Source: Ectothiorhodospiraceae bacterium (GTDB lineage Bacteria; Pseudomonadota; Gammaproteobacteria; Nitrococcales; Aquisalimonadaceae). Taken from it: DNA of 64,000 nucleotides. The position numbers were made by a program, and so were the translations under genes. Under the pieces are notes generated by a model, which made no database searches, was not told the origin of the DNA, and saw nothing but the letters and a program-made list of their open reading frames with translations. Positions 35,401-44,061 of this stretch are shown in pieces. How positions within the stretch are numbered: position 1 is the stretch's first letter; each line of letters starts with the position of its first letter. The DNA lies in NCBI GenBank assembly GCA_020831845.1, contig JAFIFV010000016.1:16654-80653 (forward strand). Direction: 5' to 3'.

Positions 35401-38400
35401 GAAACCGCTCTGCAGGGTGTGGTGCATGCGACGGAACCGGACGGGTGCGAGACGGACCAGATCCGACTGGCGCCGATCCAGCTCCAGAAACAGCGCCTCG
35501 GCCTGGCTGGTGGTCTGCCCGATACGCTCCAGCGCGGTTCCGGCGGCGTCCGCGGCAGCCTCCTGGGCCGCTACCAGCGACCGCGACACCCCGCGCACCA
35601 CCGGGAAAAGCAGATTCAGTGCGTCACCAAGATCCAGGCGCACCTGCGCCTCGAACGGAAACGGGCTTGCCTGCACCACTTGCGGGCCGAACACGGCCAG
35701 CACCGGCAGGTCGACACGCAGCTCCGCTTCCAGGTAGGCGATATCACGCACCGCCGAGCCGGGTGGGATATGAAGCCCGTCCAGGTCCCCCTCCAGCACC
35801 TGCTGCCCCAGCAATGCAAGTTCGATCAGGGCGGGAATCGGCAGGCTGGGCACCGGGCGGGACAGACCGGCCTCGACACGGACCACGTGCGGAATGCGAG
35901 CCAGTATCTGGATCGCCTGGTCCTTGCGGGCGAGCGTGCGCGGCGATACTCCGGGGGCGCCGCCCACTGCGGGAGGCGTCAAGCCGGAATCCGGTGCGGG
36001 CAGCGGCGAGCCGGTATACAGATCCAGCATGGGCACCGCAAATCCGGGCCACAAGCCCAGCGCACCCACCAATGACCAGGGCGGAATCGGCAGGGCCGGC
36101 GGCACGGTCAGCGTCCAGGGGAACAACGGCGCCATCTGCGCAGGCAACAGGTAGAGCGTGGTGCCCCGGAACTGCACGCGCAGCACCGGATCCACCGGCT
36201 GTGGCTGACCATTGGTGCCCACCAGCTGATCCGGCCCCACCTGCATGCCCCAGTCCAGCACGATCGCGGGATACATGAACTGCGTCATCGGAATCAGCGA
36301 GAACTGCCGCAGGTACTGGACGAACAGGTCCTGCTGCCTCAGCAACGGTTGCCCCAGCGGGTTTGCAGGATCCGGCACGCGTGGTATCTGAAGCACGTAT
36401 TCCAGGCCCCGGTTCTGCGCGTGCGTGGCATCGGTGTCGCCGAACTTCAGGCTCCACAGCACGATGGGCGGCGCCTTCGCGGTCAGCTGGCGCAGTTCCA
36501 CATCCATCCAGGCCGAGGGAATACCCTGCTGGCCAGGCGGCAAGCGGTAGGCGATGGGGGAGAAATCCGCCAGGTTGAGCAGCAGCGCGGGGAGCCCGAG
36601 CCCGGCTCTCAGCCGCAATTGCACCGCCGAGGGCGCCCAGGAATAACCCACGGCGAAACCGCCGAAGTACAGATCCAGATGCTGGTCTTCCACCAGCACG
36701 TCGCCGTTGGGCCCCACCGTGCCGGCGGGGGCAAGCGGCAGCGAGATGAACGGCACTGTCTCGGCCGCGTCGCCAGCGAAGGGGGGCTGCAGCTCGATGT
36801 AGATACTGGTGGCGGTGACGCCCAGCACCGCGGTCGGTCCGGGCAGCGGCAGCACGTCGTTCAGCAGCGGCGGCAGTTGCACCACCTGCAGCCCTCCGCT
36901 GGCACCCACCTCGAGGCCGCCGGTCCCGAAGGCGAAGCGCAGTTGCAGATTCCGGCCCTCGAACACCATGAACGGCTCGCCCTGCTCGCCGGCCAGGGTG
37001 CTGAAAATAACGTTCCATTGCTCCAGCATCTCCTGGATCTGTGCATCCTGCGCAGGGTCGCCGGCGAACAGCTCTGCCCGTACCTGCTGGAGCAGCGCCT
37101 GCACATCCACGAAGCCCGGATCCGGGCCCGGCACGCTGATGCGGATGGGGTCCTCGACGCCTGCCGCCAGACGCAGGGTGGGAAGGCCGCCGGCCAGCTC
37201 GAAGTAGAGCCCGGCGTCGAAGATTTCGCCCAGCACCCGGGCCACGACGCCGGCATGCAGGTACAGTTCCGGCCCGCTGGCCGGCAGCGACACCTCGAAC
37301 ACGAGCACGTCCGGCCTGAGCGCGAAGGGACCTTCACCGGGGCTGTGATCCAGGGCGAGCGTGCTGGAGCGTTCCACGGGGCTGCCGTCCGTCGGCGCGT
37401 CGACGGGCGTTTCCACGGGCGGCGGCGAGCCTTGTCCGGTCACACCCGCCAGCGTTTCGAACAGGTCGATCCAGCGATCCTCCGCGGCACGAAGCTCGAT
37501 GCGCAGCGTTGGCGCCTGGCAGGGCGCCTCCTCGTCGGTCTCGGTCAACGGCAGACAGATCCGCAGCCGGCCGCGCGTGTCGGCCACGGCCGTCTGGATC
37601 GTGTCCACCAGCGACTGCCACTGGGCCGGCACATGAAAGGCCTGCTCCAGGGCCTCGAACAACGACTCGTCGGCCAGCACCGCCTCGGCGGTGATACTGA
37701 ATGCGGCACCGAGGGTGACTTCGAAGCGCTCAGGACGCAACAGCGTAATCGGTGGATGGCCGGGCACCGGCAGGCGCACTGGCGGGAAGCCGCCTTCCGC
37801 CGTCAGCTTCAATTCGGGAACGCTCCCGCCGGCAGACTGCAGCGCGAATTCACAGCGCACGTCCGACATCGACGGCAGCACATCCGCGCCGCCGATACGC
37901 CGCCAGGCGGAACGGATCCGTGCCTGACCGCTGGCCGTGGGCATGCCCCCCGGCTCCAGCGGCAGGGCCAGGTGGACGGCGGCATCGGCAACGTCCAGCG
38001 GCAATGGGCCCAGGGGCCCCGAGTAGCGGCTGTAGCGATCCACTAGCGAGGCGTTTGCCTGCCCGGTACCGCCCGCCAGCTCCACCAGTTCCAGGTCCAG
38101 CATCAGGCGCGGGGAATTACCGCCCAGCTCCGCATGCAGGGCGACCCGCAGATCCGGAAGCATCAAGGCCGCAGCGCCGGCGCTCTCCACCCCGGGCAGC
38201 ATGCCCACCGCGCCGTCCAGCGCCAGCGCCACCTGCCGCCACGACTGCACGAACCGGGCACGCAGAGCGAGTTGCCAGGAACGCGACGCGCTGTCGTCGC
38301 TAGCGGGGGGCCGGACCAGCGTGAGATGCAGATCGGCCGGGGGCAGGCCGAAGCGATTGACCCCCGGTGCCGGTACCGGGCCGCCGGTCTGCACCATCAG

Positions 38401-39417
38401 GCTCAGCCGGTCCTCGCCTTCGGGCTCATGGACGAACAGGGCCTGCGCCTCGACGCTGCCGCTGAAACCTTGCGATAGCGCCGGCCCGGCATCCAGCGAC
38501 AACGCCAGTGTGGCCTCGCCCTCCACTTCAAGCCGCAGCCCCGGGCTGCTGCCCTGATCCAGCCGCACGTCCGTGAGTTCCGCGCGCAGCAACAGCGCGA
38601 GCCCGCCGACGCCCTGCGGCAGGTTACCCTCAACCATCATCTGGTCTGTGACATGCAGTCGTTCAAGGGTGAGATCCGTCTGCCCGGCCAGCGAACGCAC
38701 GTTTCCGTGAATCCGCATCGCGCGCCCCGCCGCAACCGACATGCCGAAGAACCGGCCCTCGGCGGCGAAACCCAGTGCCGCATCCAGCTCGGCGGTCCAC
38801 GCGCCCTGCAGGGCGGCGGCGGGATCATCCAGCAGATCGGACACCGGCGGCAGACTTGCCGTATGAATGGTGAACGCCAGGGACCCGCTGGCGCCTTCCA
38901 GGCTGAACGGGCCGGAACCAGCCCCTGCCTCCGCGGTGGCCTCCATGTGCAGCAGCAGTCGCGCGTGCTGCACCGTCAAGGTCTCGCCACCGCCGCGCAG
39001 CCGCAGGGTGGCCCCCAGCCAGGCGGAACCACTGGCGGCCAGGCCGGGCAACCGGACCGGCGCCGCCGACAGGGACTGCACCCCCACCAGGTCAACGCCG
39101 TCGGCACGACAGACCGCCACCCATGCGACACCGGCCGCAGGAACGCCGTCACTGACACGCAACCAGACCACGCCCTGCTCGCCGATATCATCCCGTATCG
39201 ACGCGACATCCGCCGCCAGACCGGTAGCACCCGGTGTATCGACGCCGTCCAGCAGCGCCTGGAACAAGGCCTCCGGAATCACCTCCTCGTCCGCTGCTCC
39301 GAACCCCAGTGCAACGGCCAGCGCGCCAACACCGCCCTCGGCGGTTACCACCGGCAAACCGTTGGCAGCGCGGCGGAAGGACAGTGACTGCAGTTCGGCG
39401 ACCGGCTGCACGCTCAT
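32431..39417 (-). CDS. Giant protein of unknown family (2,328 residues)
   Basis: No family recognised. The ATG at 39417 has GGAG eight bases upstream. There is no signal peptide and no clear TM segment. Residues ~1-1300 are a long run of short amphipathic strands rich in Leu, Val, Ala, Gly and Pro (for example LRLEVEGEATLALSLDAGPAL), with frequent LPLP and PPFxPPxP turns. Residues ~1300-1790 are helical and Arg-rich (HERLRSRRPRLEDA). The remainder returns to strands and has two calmer helical stretches (LFEEAQNFAQALVNAAISLAEAALS), ending PPWFALPPSGG. The periodic strands recall beta-groove or beta-taco lipid-transfer proteins, but that is only an impression. It follows the phosphoesterase gene by 79 bp and is surely one operon with it. 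Confidence 0.85.
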   Translation of the reverse strand: MSVQPVAELQSLSFRRAANGLPVVTAEGGVGALAVALGFGAADEEVIPEALFQALLDGVDTPGATGLAADVASIRDDIGEQGVVWLRVSDGVPAAGVAWVAVCRADGVDLVGVQSLSAAPVRLPGLAASGSAWLGATLRLRGGGETLTVQHARLLLHMEATAEAGAGSGPFSLEGASGSLAFTIHTASLPPVSDLLDDPAAALQGAWTAELDAALGFAAEGRFFGMSVAAGRAMRIHGNVRSLAGQTDLTLERLHVTDQMMVEGNLPQGVGGLALLLRAELTDVRLDQGSSPGLRLEVEGEATLALSLDAGPALSQGFSGSVEAQALFVHEPEGEDRLSLMVQTGGPVPAPGVNRFGLPPADLHLTLVRPPASDDSASRSWQLALRARFVQSWRQVALALDGAVGMLPGVESAGAAALMLPDLRVALHAELGGNSPRLMLDLELVELAGGTGQANASLVDRYSRYSGPLGPLPLDVADAAVHLALPLEPGGMPTASGQARIRSAWRRIGGADVLPSMSDVRCEFALQSAGGSVPELKLTAEGGFPPVRLPVPGHPPITLLRPERFEVTLGAAFSITAEAVLADESLFEALEQAFHVPAQWQSLVDTIQTAVADTRGRLRICLPLTETDEEAPCQAPTLRIELRAAEDRWIDLFETLAGVTGQGSPPPVETPVDAPTDGSPVERSSTLALDHSPGEGPFALRPDVLVFEVSLPASGPELYLHAGVVARVLGEIFDAGLYFELAGGLPTLRLAAGVEDPIRISVPGPDPGFVDVQALLQQVRAELFAGDPAQDAQIQEMLEQWNVIFSTLAGEQGEPFMVFEGRNLQLRFAFGTGGLEVGASGGLQVVQLPPLLNDVLPLPGPTAVLGVTATSIYIELQPPFAGDAAETVPFISLPLAPAGTVGPNGDVLVEDQHLDLYFGGFAVGYSWAPSAVQLRLRAGLGLPALLLNLADFSPIAYRLPPGQQGIPSAWMDVELRQLTAKAPPIVLWSLKFGDTDATHAQNRGLEYVLQIPRVPDPANPLGQPLLRQQDLFVQYLRQFSLIPMTQFMYPAIVLDWGMQVGPDQLVGTNGQPQPVDPVLRVQFRGTTLYLLPAQMAPLFPWTLTVPPALPIPPWSLVGALGLWPGFAVPMLDLYTGSPLPAPDSGLTPPAVGGAPGVSPRTLARKDQAIQILARIPHVVRVEAGLSRPVPSLPIPALIELALLGQQVLEGDLDGLHIPPGSAVRDIAYLEAELRVDLPVLAVFGPQVVQASPFPFEAQVRLDLGDALNLLFPVVRGVSRSLVAAQEAAADAAGTALERIGQTTSQAEALFLELDRRQSDLVRLAPVRFRRMHHTLQSGFRLPGFGSASFRCVVAACLLTPEELAYELRLYHERLRSRRPRLEDAVTGGHAPGGSVPPPATAPTGVLGTGAQVALEAVLFDSHPSVEQARNALAQLRGGHAIEAAMERSVQATLDAMRSVRSPRLRQAWLWALGLSARREPELQRWVRGGGELPATILQGAVRKNADRRGALRLQMHHAFVKDADTHAAALVHAAIRFEPDDRLEPRLAVAAVPDPVSLVEEHARRFGLGGAERTLMLRVVRSVASEPERVLTAREVNALRASVERDIAAAFGRRAAERGIAELARGLARDAVPAREVPQGRIVRNDPADLERMVLRLLEPLRDAGRWTARFSELARKAASQQVTREEFEQVAATLVQEFAALIVSAGLIGQRLGVAHDHAPMAWLGLVSEAAGLPAWQRVTVPFNPGYSTSLVDIGQVGVAWTSVLNGQTYVPVAEPEASDTRRVSQGFVLRCRNDQGGLLDEAIFQHAVASANPVFDVVARAGSYRLRIWGVDRLDDPDDDSPRHVSTHLLHEIILPSQITALEPDVPGKAERLRARITVIERAVQQPADPPPEQPLEFGQTFHRKSVFWTAAEPDFPAGSSTPSPLFEIAAPTAGQVLPGSHGRLNLADLLVRWQGNTPDYLVPNRPVLLAGLDLTLLAHGTGPGAGQLMNDFVVRLRGVVLPGDSRSAQAAGLLGASAVVPQAASLFFSARVAHTLEFGSATLQLDGEVRYMAGPAWDGVSLDVLDDGLGFGPGLRFRGVARLTVGDAVVEGAAEGAFHGDSLSLDLSAALNIPQTTVSAGDVANSLSNSLINDESFPNLASVSYAAHGQAHLHLDVGRNRLYMSASAEQLQGHVQVNWELLEQIPEIVGEVCTWTLRLFEEAQNFAQALVNAAISLAEAALSAATGNEVKIILNTGFMKIEIGVFERVCEQIVENIGHVLPRSTRIPPLNAPPADVSVSGSFDSGTGEADFEFALRTQAGGEWRWGVSLNGSLPPWFALPPSGG

Positions 39418-39496
39418 TGCCGACTCCGGGATCCCGCGTTCCCCGCCGGGCGAGCCGATGCTCCGGCAGATGCGCGGTGGCAAGGACCGTTCGGCT

Positions 39497-42400
39497 TCAT
39501 CCGCCCGACTCCTGCAACTGCACCGTCAGCGTGACAGTGCCGCCCTGCAGGGTCAGGCTCGCCCGCAGCGAAATGCCTCCCGGCAACTGGGAATCCAGCT
39601 CGCCGAAAGGCAAGGTGGCGGCCATCGAGAGCAGTGCCGCCAGCAGCGGCGCGCGACCCTGCAACATGCGCAGTTCCGAGGGCAGCCTGGTGGGGTCCGC
39701 TCCAAGCATGGGCAGGCGATTCAGGGCCACGAACGCGGCGGCGGCGAACTGTGCCGCCCGATCTCCGCCGATCTGCTGGAACAGCTCCAGCAACAGCGCA
39801 AAACGCTCGGCGCTCTCGCCGTCCACCGGCAGCGCCACCTGGAAGGTACGCCCGTTCACACTGGCAATCGCGCCGGCCCGCCGTTGAACCAACACTGCCA
39901 CCAGGCGCAGGAAGAAGCCGTGGAGATGCGCCATCTGTTCGCCGGCATCGCGAATCGCGTTCTGGCCGGAGGCCGGGTCCAGCGTGTCCACTCGCTTCAG
40001 CACGAGCACCGGCACGTTCCCCTGGACCCCGTGCAGGCACATGATGGACTCCAGCGGCAAGGACACCACGCCGGGCACGTACAATTGGCCCAGGGCCTCC
40101 TTGAAACGTTGTCCGAGGAAGTCGCCGGCCTCGTTCAGACGTTCGGCAATCCATGCCAGTGGTGTGGAGGCCGGTAGGCCGGCTGACAGGTTCTCGATCC
40201 ACACCCTGACCTCGGGGTCCAGCTCCTTGAGTTCCCAGTCCATGGTTTCCGGGCCGCGACTGTTCGGCGTGAAGTAGACTGCGCGCGCCTGCCCGGACTC
40301 GGTGATCTCGATGCCCCAGACCACCCCGCGGAACCAGCTCGCGGTGCCGGTGTTGTAGTAGTGGCTGCGGACGGGCAAGCGGATGCCGGTGTCGGTGGTG
40401 AAATCCATGCCCAGCGGCAGCATCGCGTTGACCGTGCCCTGGGCGGCTTCCACCAGCGGGCGCAGCGGCGCGGCCAGCGGATCCGGTATCTGGTAGTAGG
40501 GCTGGCTCTGCGGTGTATGCGTGTGGCCCAGGCACAGATGGTTGCGGATGCCTTCCAGGCGCGGCCAGTTGCCGGGCACCAGTTCCGGATTGCCGTTGGC
40601 ATCCCGCTTGACCACCTCGCGATCGTCCACGGTCTCCCACACGGGCTGTTCCAGCGGCATCAGGAAGTTGCCGAGCAGAATGGCCAGGGATTCCGAGAAC
40701 ATGATGTCGTCGATGGGCAGCCGGGTGCTGTCATCCTGATGCTGGATCTCGTGTGCCATCTGCAAGGACACGTTGTCCGCCAGCCAGCTGTTGGCCACTG
40801 GCGCGCGGGCCAGCATCCTGCGGAAGTCGATCAGCGAACTGCCACCCAGCGCAATGCCCTTCAGATCCATGAACGGGTCCATCAGTTGATCGATCGGCAC
40901 GCCCACGCCGTTGGAGATCAGCTTGCCGATCACCGCGGTTTCGTCATGGTTCCAGATATCGAACTGGTGCCCGTGGCAAACCAGCATCGGCTTTTTCTCG
41001 GTGTAAGCCGCCGCATCCATGCCCAGGCGCCCGACCAGCATGTCGTTCACCGCCTGCTGTGGATACGCGGGAACGGACCAGACGTCACCAACGAGTTCCA
41101 GGAAGCCTTTCTCGCCCATGGTCTTGACGCCGTCGATAACCAGGAAGTCATGCAGCAGCAGCGTGGGTATGCTGGCAGGCACACTGGCTGCCAGCTCCGG
41201 CCGGGCGGATTCGGCCACTTCCTTCCAGCGCCACTGCAGCCAGGGAAGGGTCACCCCGCCCTGCTGCTCGGGCGTCATCATCTCCCTCAGGTAGGAGTCA
41301 TGGTTGCCCATCACGCGGTAGTAGCGGCCTTGCAGAAACAGCTCCCAGAGGTCCGCGTAGATCTCCCTGTGGGTTTCCATGATGGCTTCCATCTTCGCCG
41401 CAGGCGTGTCGTACTCGAAGGCCTCACGGATGTACCACAGTTCCTCGCAGTCGCCGTTCTCGATCAGCGTGTAGCCGTTGTCGCGCACCCATTCCAGGAC
41501 CTGCCGGTATAGCGCGCTGTTATCGAGGAAATGATGGATGGAGCCGAACTGCACGCGGCCCTGGTCATCGCTCTCGGCATCGCGGTGAATGTCGCTGACA
41601 ATCAGATACCTGGTTCCGGCATCGGGTTCGTGCAGGCGGGACGTCACCAGATCCTCGTCTTCCTCCACATTCTTCCAGACCAGTTGGGCGAACAGGCCGG
41701 GGGACTTGCCGAAGCTGAAGGCGATGGATGCGGGGATGAGCAGCAGCGCGGATGCAGGGAATCGGCGCACCAGGTTGAGCATGGCCCATTCCCGCTCCAG
41801 GGCCAGCGCGCGCTCCGCCGGGTCGGTGAACGATTCCAGTTCCATGGATGCGAACAGCCCGTGGAACATCGCCAGGACATTCGCGCCCAGGGTTTCCACC
41901 CCTTCCAGCATGGCCCGCAGCGCATTGACCGTCGGCACGCCCACGCCGGGAAGCCGGTCCCAGCCGGCGGTGGGCGCAAGCGCCAACGGCCCCACCGCCA
42001 ACGCCGCCAGAACCCGACCTACCAGCCAGTCGATCAGTGGCACCCGGGCACTGCCCTGCAACCCCGGGGGCATCGGTAACGGTGGTGACAGCACCTGCAG
42101 CGCGGGGCTGCGCTGGGAGGGACGCAGCAGATCGAAAACAGCCACGGCGACCTGTCCCGGCAGGATGGTGCCCGGCAGATGCTGCGCCGCCGCGGCGATG
42201 ACCCGGGCACAGAAACCGGCGAACTCCGGCAGGCGCGCGGCGGGAATAGTCGGGGCCAGTTCCAGCAACGCCCGCGCCAACGGCCCGGGTTGTACGGGCA
42301 AGGTATCCGCCCGCGCAAACAGCCCGCCGGCAAGCATCGGCAACGATTCCGGCGCCAGTTCGTAAAGGCGATGCAGCAGCCGAACCAGTGCGGCCCGGGC

Positions 42401-43807
42401 TTCGACGCCAGACGCCAGTCCCGGTACACCCACCGAATACCAGAGATTCCAGGCCAGCGTCGTCCATCCCAGCGGGTTGCGCGCGGGCTCCAGCTTGCCG
42501 ATGGCGGACAACAAGAGCGCGAAGACCCGCTCCACGTCCAGGACCTGCATCGCCGCCTGAATCAGGTTCTGGAGCACGGTCTCCGAGGGCGAGTCCGAGA
42601 GCGCGTCCATGAAGAAGGCGAGCCACTGCGCCTCGTTGAAGGACAAGCCCACCTGGTCCAGCAACTCTTCCAGCCGAATGGCCTGGAGCAGCCATTGCAG
42701 CCGGGCGATCAGGAAACGCAGGGCTTCCGGCAGATCGAATGGCTGTATCGAGGCCGGCTCGAAGGCGAGCACCAACGCCATCGGGTCCAGCGGGTCGAAC
42801 TCCTCCACCAGCAGATCGCCGCGCAGCATGGGCAGCCCCATGCCCTGCACCTGGGGAAACCCAAGTGCCACGTCGGTCAGCCGTAGCTGCCAGTTGCCGA
42901 AAACGCCGGCATCCAGCAAGGGCAGATCGAAGGCCATATGGCCCAACTGGATGTTCACCGGCAACGCATCCAGCAGGCTGCCCGCCTGGGGGGTCGGATC
43001 AGGCCCCAGACCGGGCGAGAGCCCGAAGCGGAGTCGGGAGGCCTCCCATAGCGGTGCGCCGGCGCCCAATTGGCCGCTGTCCGGCAGAGCAAACCGTTGC
43101 CGCAAGGCGAACTGCTGCGTGGTGGGCGGGGATGCCGAGCTGCCCAGCAACTGGTTCAGCACGCCGGTGGTGCGATCGATCAGGTTCTGGGCATTGCTGC
43201 CCGGTACCAGCCCGACGTCCCCATCCAGCCCCAGTTCCAACTCGATGGGGTGGCGGTCCACCAGCATGCGGGCGCTCAACCGGCTTCCGGCCGCCAGCCG
43301 GATCACCGGCTCACTCGAGGGCCAGTCCACGTGCGCCGGCAGGCTCATCGAGAATTGCCCATCCGCGTAGCCCAGTTGCAGCTCCACGGATGACGCGAAA
43401 CCCAGCTCCGCCGCCCCGGGCCAGCGCACACGCCCGGTCGCTGCGAGGGGCGTGGTGGTCGAGAGCGTGTCGAGCGTGCCATCGCCGTCGGCATCGCTGA
43501 GCACCAACGTGAGTTCAAGCCAGCGGATTTCGAGCAGACCGCCGGCAGCATCAAGGCCGGTCAGCGGGGAATCAGCCGAACCTGCACGCAGGGAGAGGCT
43601 GCCGCCGGCACCGATGGTTGCGAGCACGTCGAAACCGCCGGTCTGGGAACCAGCGCTCAGGAGTTCGTCGGTGAGAGCTATGGACAGCGTGGAAGGAAGC
43701 GCAACGTCATCCTCCACCTGCAGCAGTTCGCCCACAGGCAGGGCCTGACCGTCCGAGAAGAAGCGAAGACCTGGAACATCGGGTATGCGGATCGAGACCA
43801 GTGCCAT
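39497..43807 (-). CDS. 1,436-residue protein with a central calcineurin-like phosphoesterase domain
   Basis: Residues ~1-330 are strand-rich, with a possible calcium loop at D105-D113 (DADGDGTLD). Residues ~330-720 are helical, ending in a hydrophobic stretch (ASALLLIPASIAFSF). The phosphoesterase motifs are complete and in order: Asp739-x-His741 (VSDIHRD), Asp786 (NGDCEELW), Asn835-His836 (MGNHD), His945 (CHGHQFD), and His1095/His1097 (LGHTHT). Residues ~1160-1436 are of unknown fold. The enzyme should be a binuclear metal phosphatase or phosphodiesterase. No signal peptide. An open frame extends upstream to an ATG at 43963 inside the MITE-like element, so an alternative start is possible. 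A G9 run lies one base before the chosen ATG. Confidence 0.88.
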   Translation of the reverse strand: MALVSIRIPDVPGLRFFSDGQALPVGELLQVEDDVALPSTLSIALTDELLSAGSQTGGFDVLATIGAGGSLSLRAGSADSPLTGLDAAGGLLEIRWLELTLVLSDADGDGTLDTLSTTTPLAATGRVRWPGAAELGFASSVELQLGYADGQFSMSLPAHVDWPSSEPVIRLAAGSRLSARMLVDRHPIELELGLDGDVGLVPGSNAQNLIDRTTGVLNQLLGSSASPPTTQQFALRQRFALPDSGQLGAGAPLWEASRLRFGLSPGLGPDPTPQAGSLLDALPVNIQLGHMAFDLPLLDAGVFGNWQLRLTDVALGFPQVQGMGLPMLRGDLLVEEFDPLDPMALVLAFEPASIQPFDLPEALRFLIARLQWLLQAIRLEELLDQVGLSFNEAQWLAFFMDALSDSPSETVLQNLIQAAMQVLDVERVFALLLSAIGKLEPARNPLGWTTLAWNLWYSVGVPGLASGVEARAALVRLLHRLYELAPESLPMLAGGLFARADTLPVQPGPLARALLELAPTIPAARLPEFAGFCARVIAAAAQHLPGTILPGQVAVAVFDLLRPSQRSPALQVLSPPLPMPPGLQGSARVPLIDWLVGRVLAALAVGPLALAPTAGWDRLPGVGVPTVNALRAMLEGVETLGANVLAMFHGLFASMELESFTDPAERALALEREWAMLNLVRRFPASALLLIPASIAFSFGKSPGLFAQLVWKNVEEDEDLVTSRLHEPDAGTRYLIVSDIHRDAESDDQGRVQFGSIHHFLDNSALYRQVLEWVRDNGYTLIENGDCEELWYIREAFEYDTPAAKMEAIMETHREIYADLWELFLQGRYYRVMGNHDSYLREMMTPEQQGGVTLPWLQWRWKEVAESARPELAASVPASIPTLLLHDFLVIDGVKTMGEKGFLELVGDVWSVPAYPQQAVNDMLVGRLGMDAAAYTEKKPMLVCHGHQFDIWNHDETAVIGKLISNGVGVPIDQLMDPFMDLKGIALGGSSLIDFRRMLARAPVANSWLADNVSLQMAHEIQHQDDSTRLPIDDIMFSESLAILLGNFLMPLEQPVWETVDDREVVKRDANGNPELVPGNWPRLEGIRNHLCLGHTHTPQSQPYYQIPDPLAAPLRPLVEAAQGTVNAMLPLGMDFTTDTGIRLPVRSHYYNTGTASWFRGVVWGIEITESGQARAVYFTPNSRGPETMDWELKELDPEVRVWIENLSAGLPASTPLAWIAERLNEAGDFLGQRFKEALGQLYVPGVVSLPLESIMCLHGVQGNVPVLVLKRVDTLDPASGQNAIRDAGEQMAHLHGFFLRLVAVLVQRRAGAIASVNGRTFQVALPVDGESAERFALLLELFQQIGGDRAAQFAAAAFVALNRLPMLGADPTRLPSELRMLQGRAPLLAALLSMAATLPFGELDSQLPGGISLRASLTLQGGTVTLTVQLQESGG

Positions 43808-43808
43808 G

Positions 43809-43817
43809 CCCCCCCCC
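43809..43817 (-). repeat. Nine-base G tract at the translation start
   Basis: C9 on the plus strand, so G9 in the message, one base before the ATG of the phosphoesterase gene. It may act as, or disturb, the ribosome site, and such tracts slip readily. Confidence 0.85.
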
Positions 43818-43878
43818 AAGCCGGCAGTGGCAGCGGCCGCACTCGCGACGGCCGCCCCACCGCGGCGTGACCGCGCAC

Positions 43879-44061
43879 TTAGGGAAGCGCTGATTAATTC
43901 CCGCGCTCGCGTTACCGGCGTAGCGTTCGCGATGCTAGGCGCGGTGCGCAGCGCCGTGGTCATTCCACGGTCAAGCGCCGCAACAACGCAGCGCGAACGA
44001 TCCGGCTGTAACCCTCTCGGACTCGAGCGCGAACGTGGGAATTAATCAGCGCTTCCCTAGG
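43879..44061. mobile_element. MITE-like element with 22-bp perfect terminal inverted repeats
   Basis: The ends AGGGAAGCGCTGATTAATTC (from 43881) and its exact inverse (ending 44058) enclose ~135 bp without a transposase. Each end is bordered by TA, as expected for a TA target duplication of IS630/Tc1-type elements. The core is shared with 32325-32428. It lies between the phosphoesterase gene and the TonB receptor gene and carries an ATG in frame with the former (MTTALRTAPSIA). Confidence 0.82.

Noticed and set aside
36349..38046. 565-codon open frame antisense to the giant gene
   Set aside because: Composition is that of an antisense shadow, and several such frames overlap the giant gene; no ribosome site or family motif.
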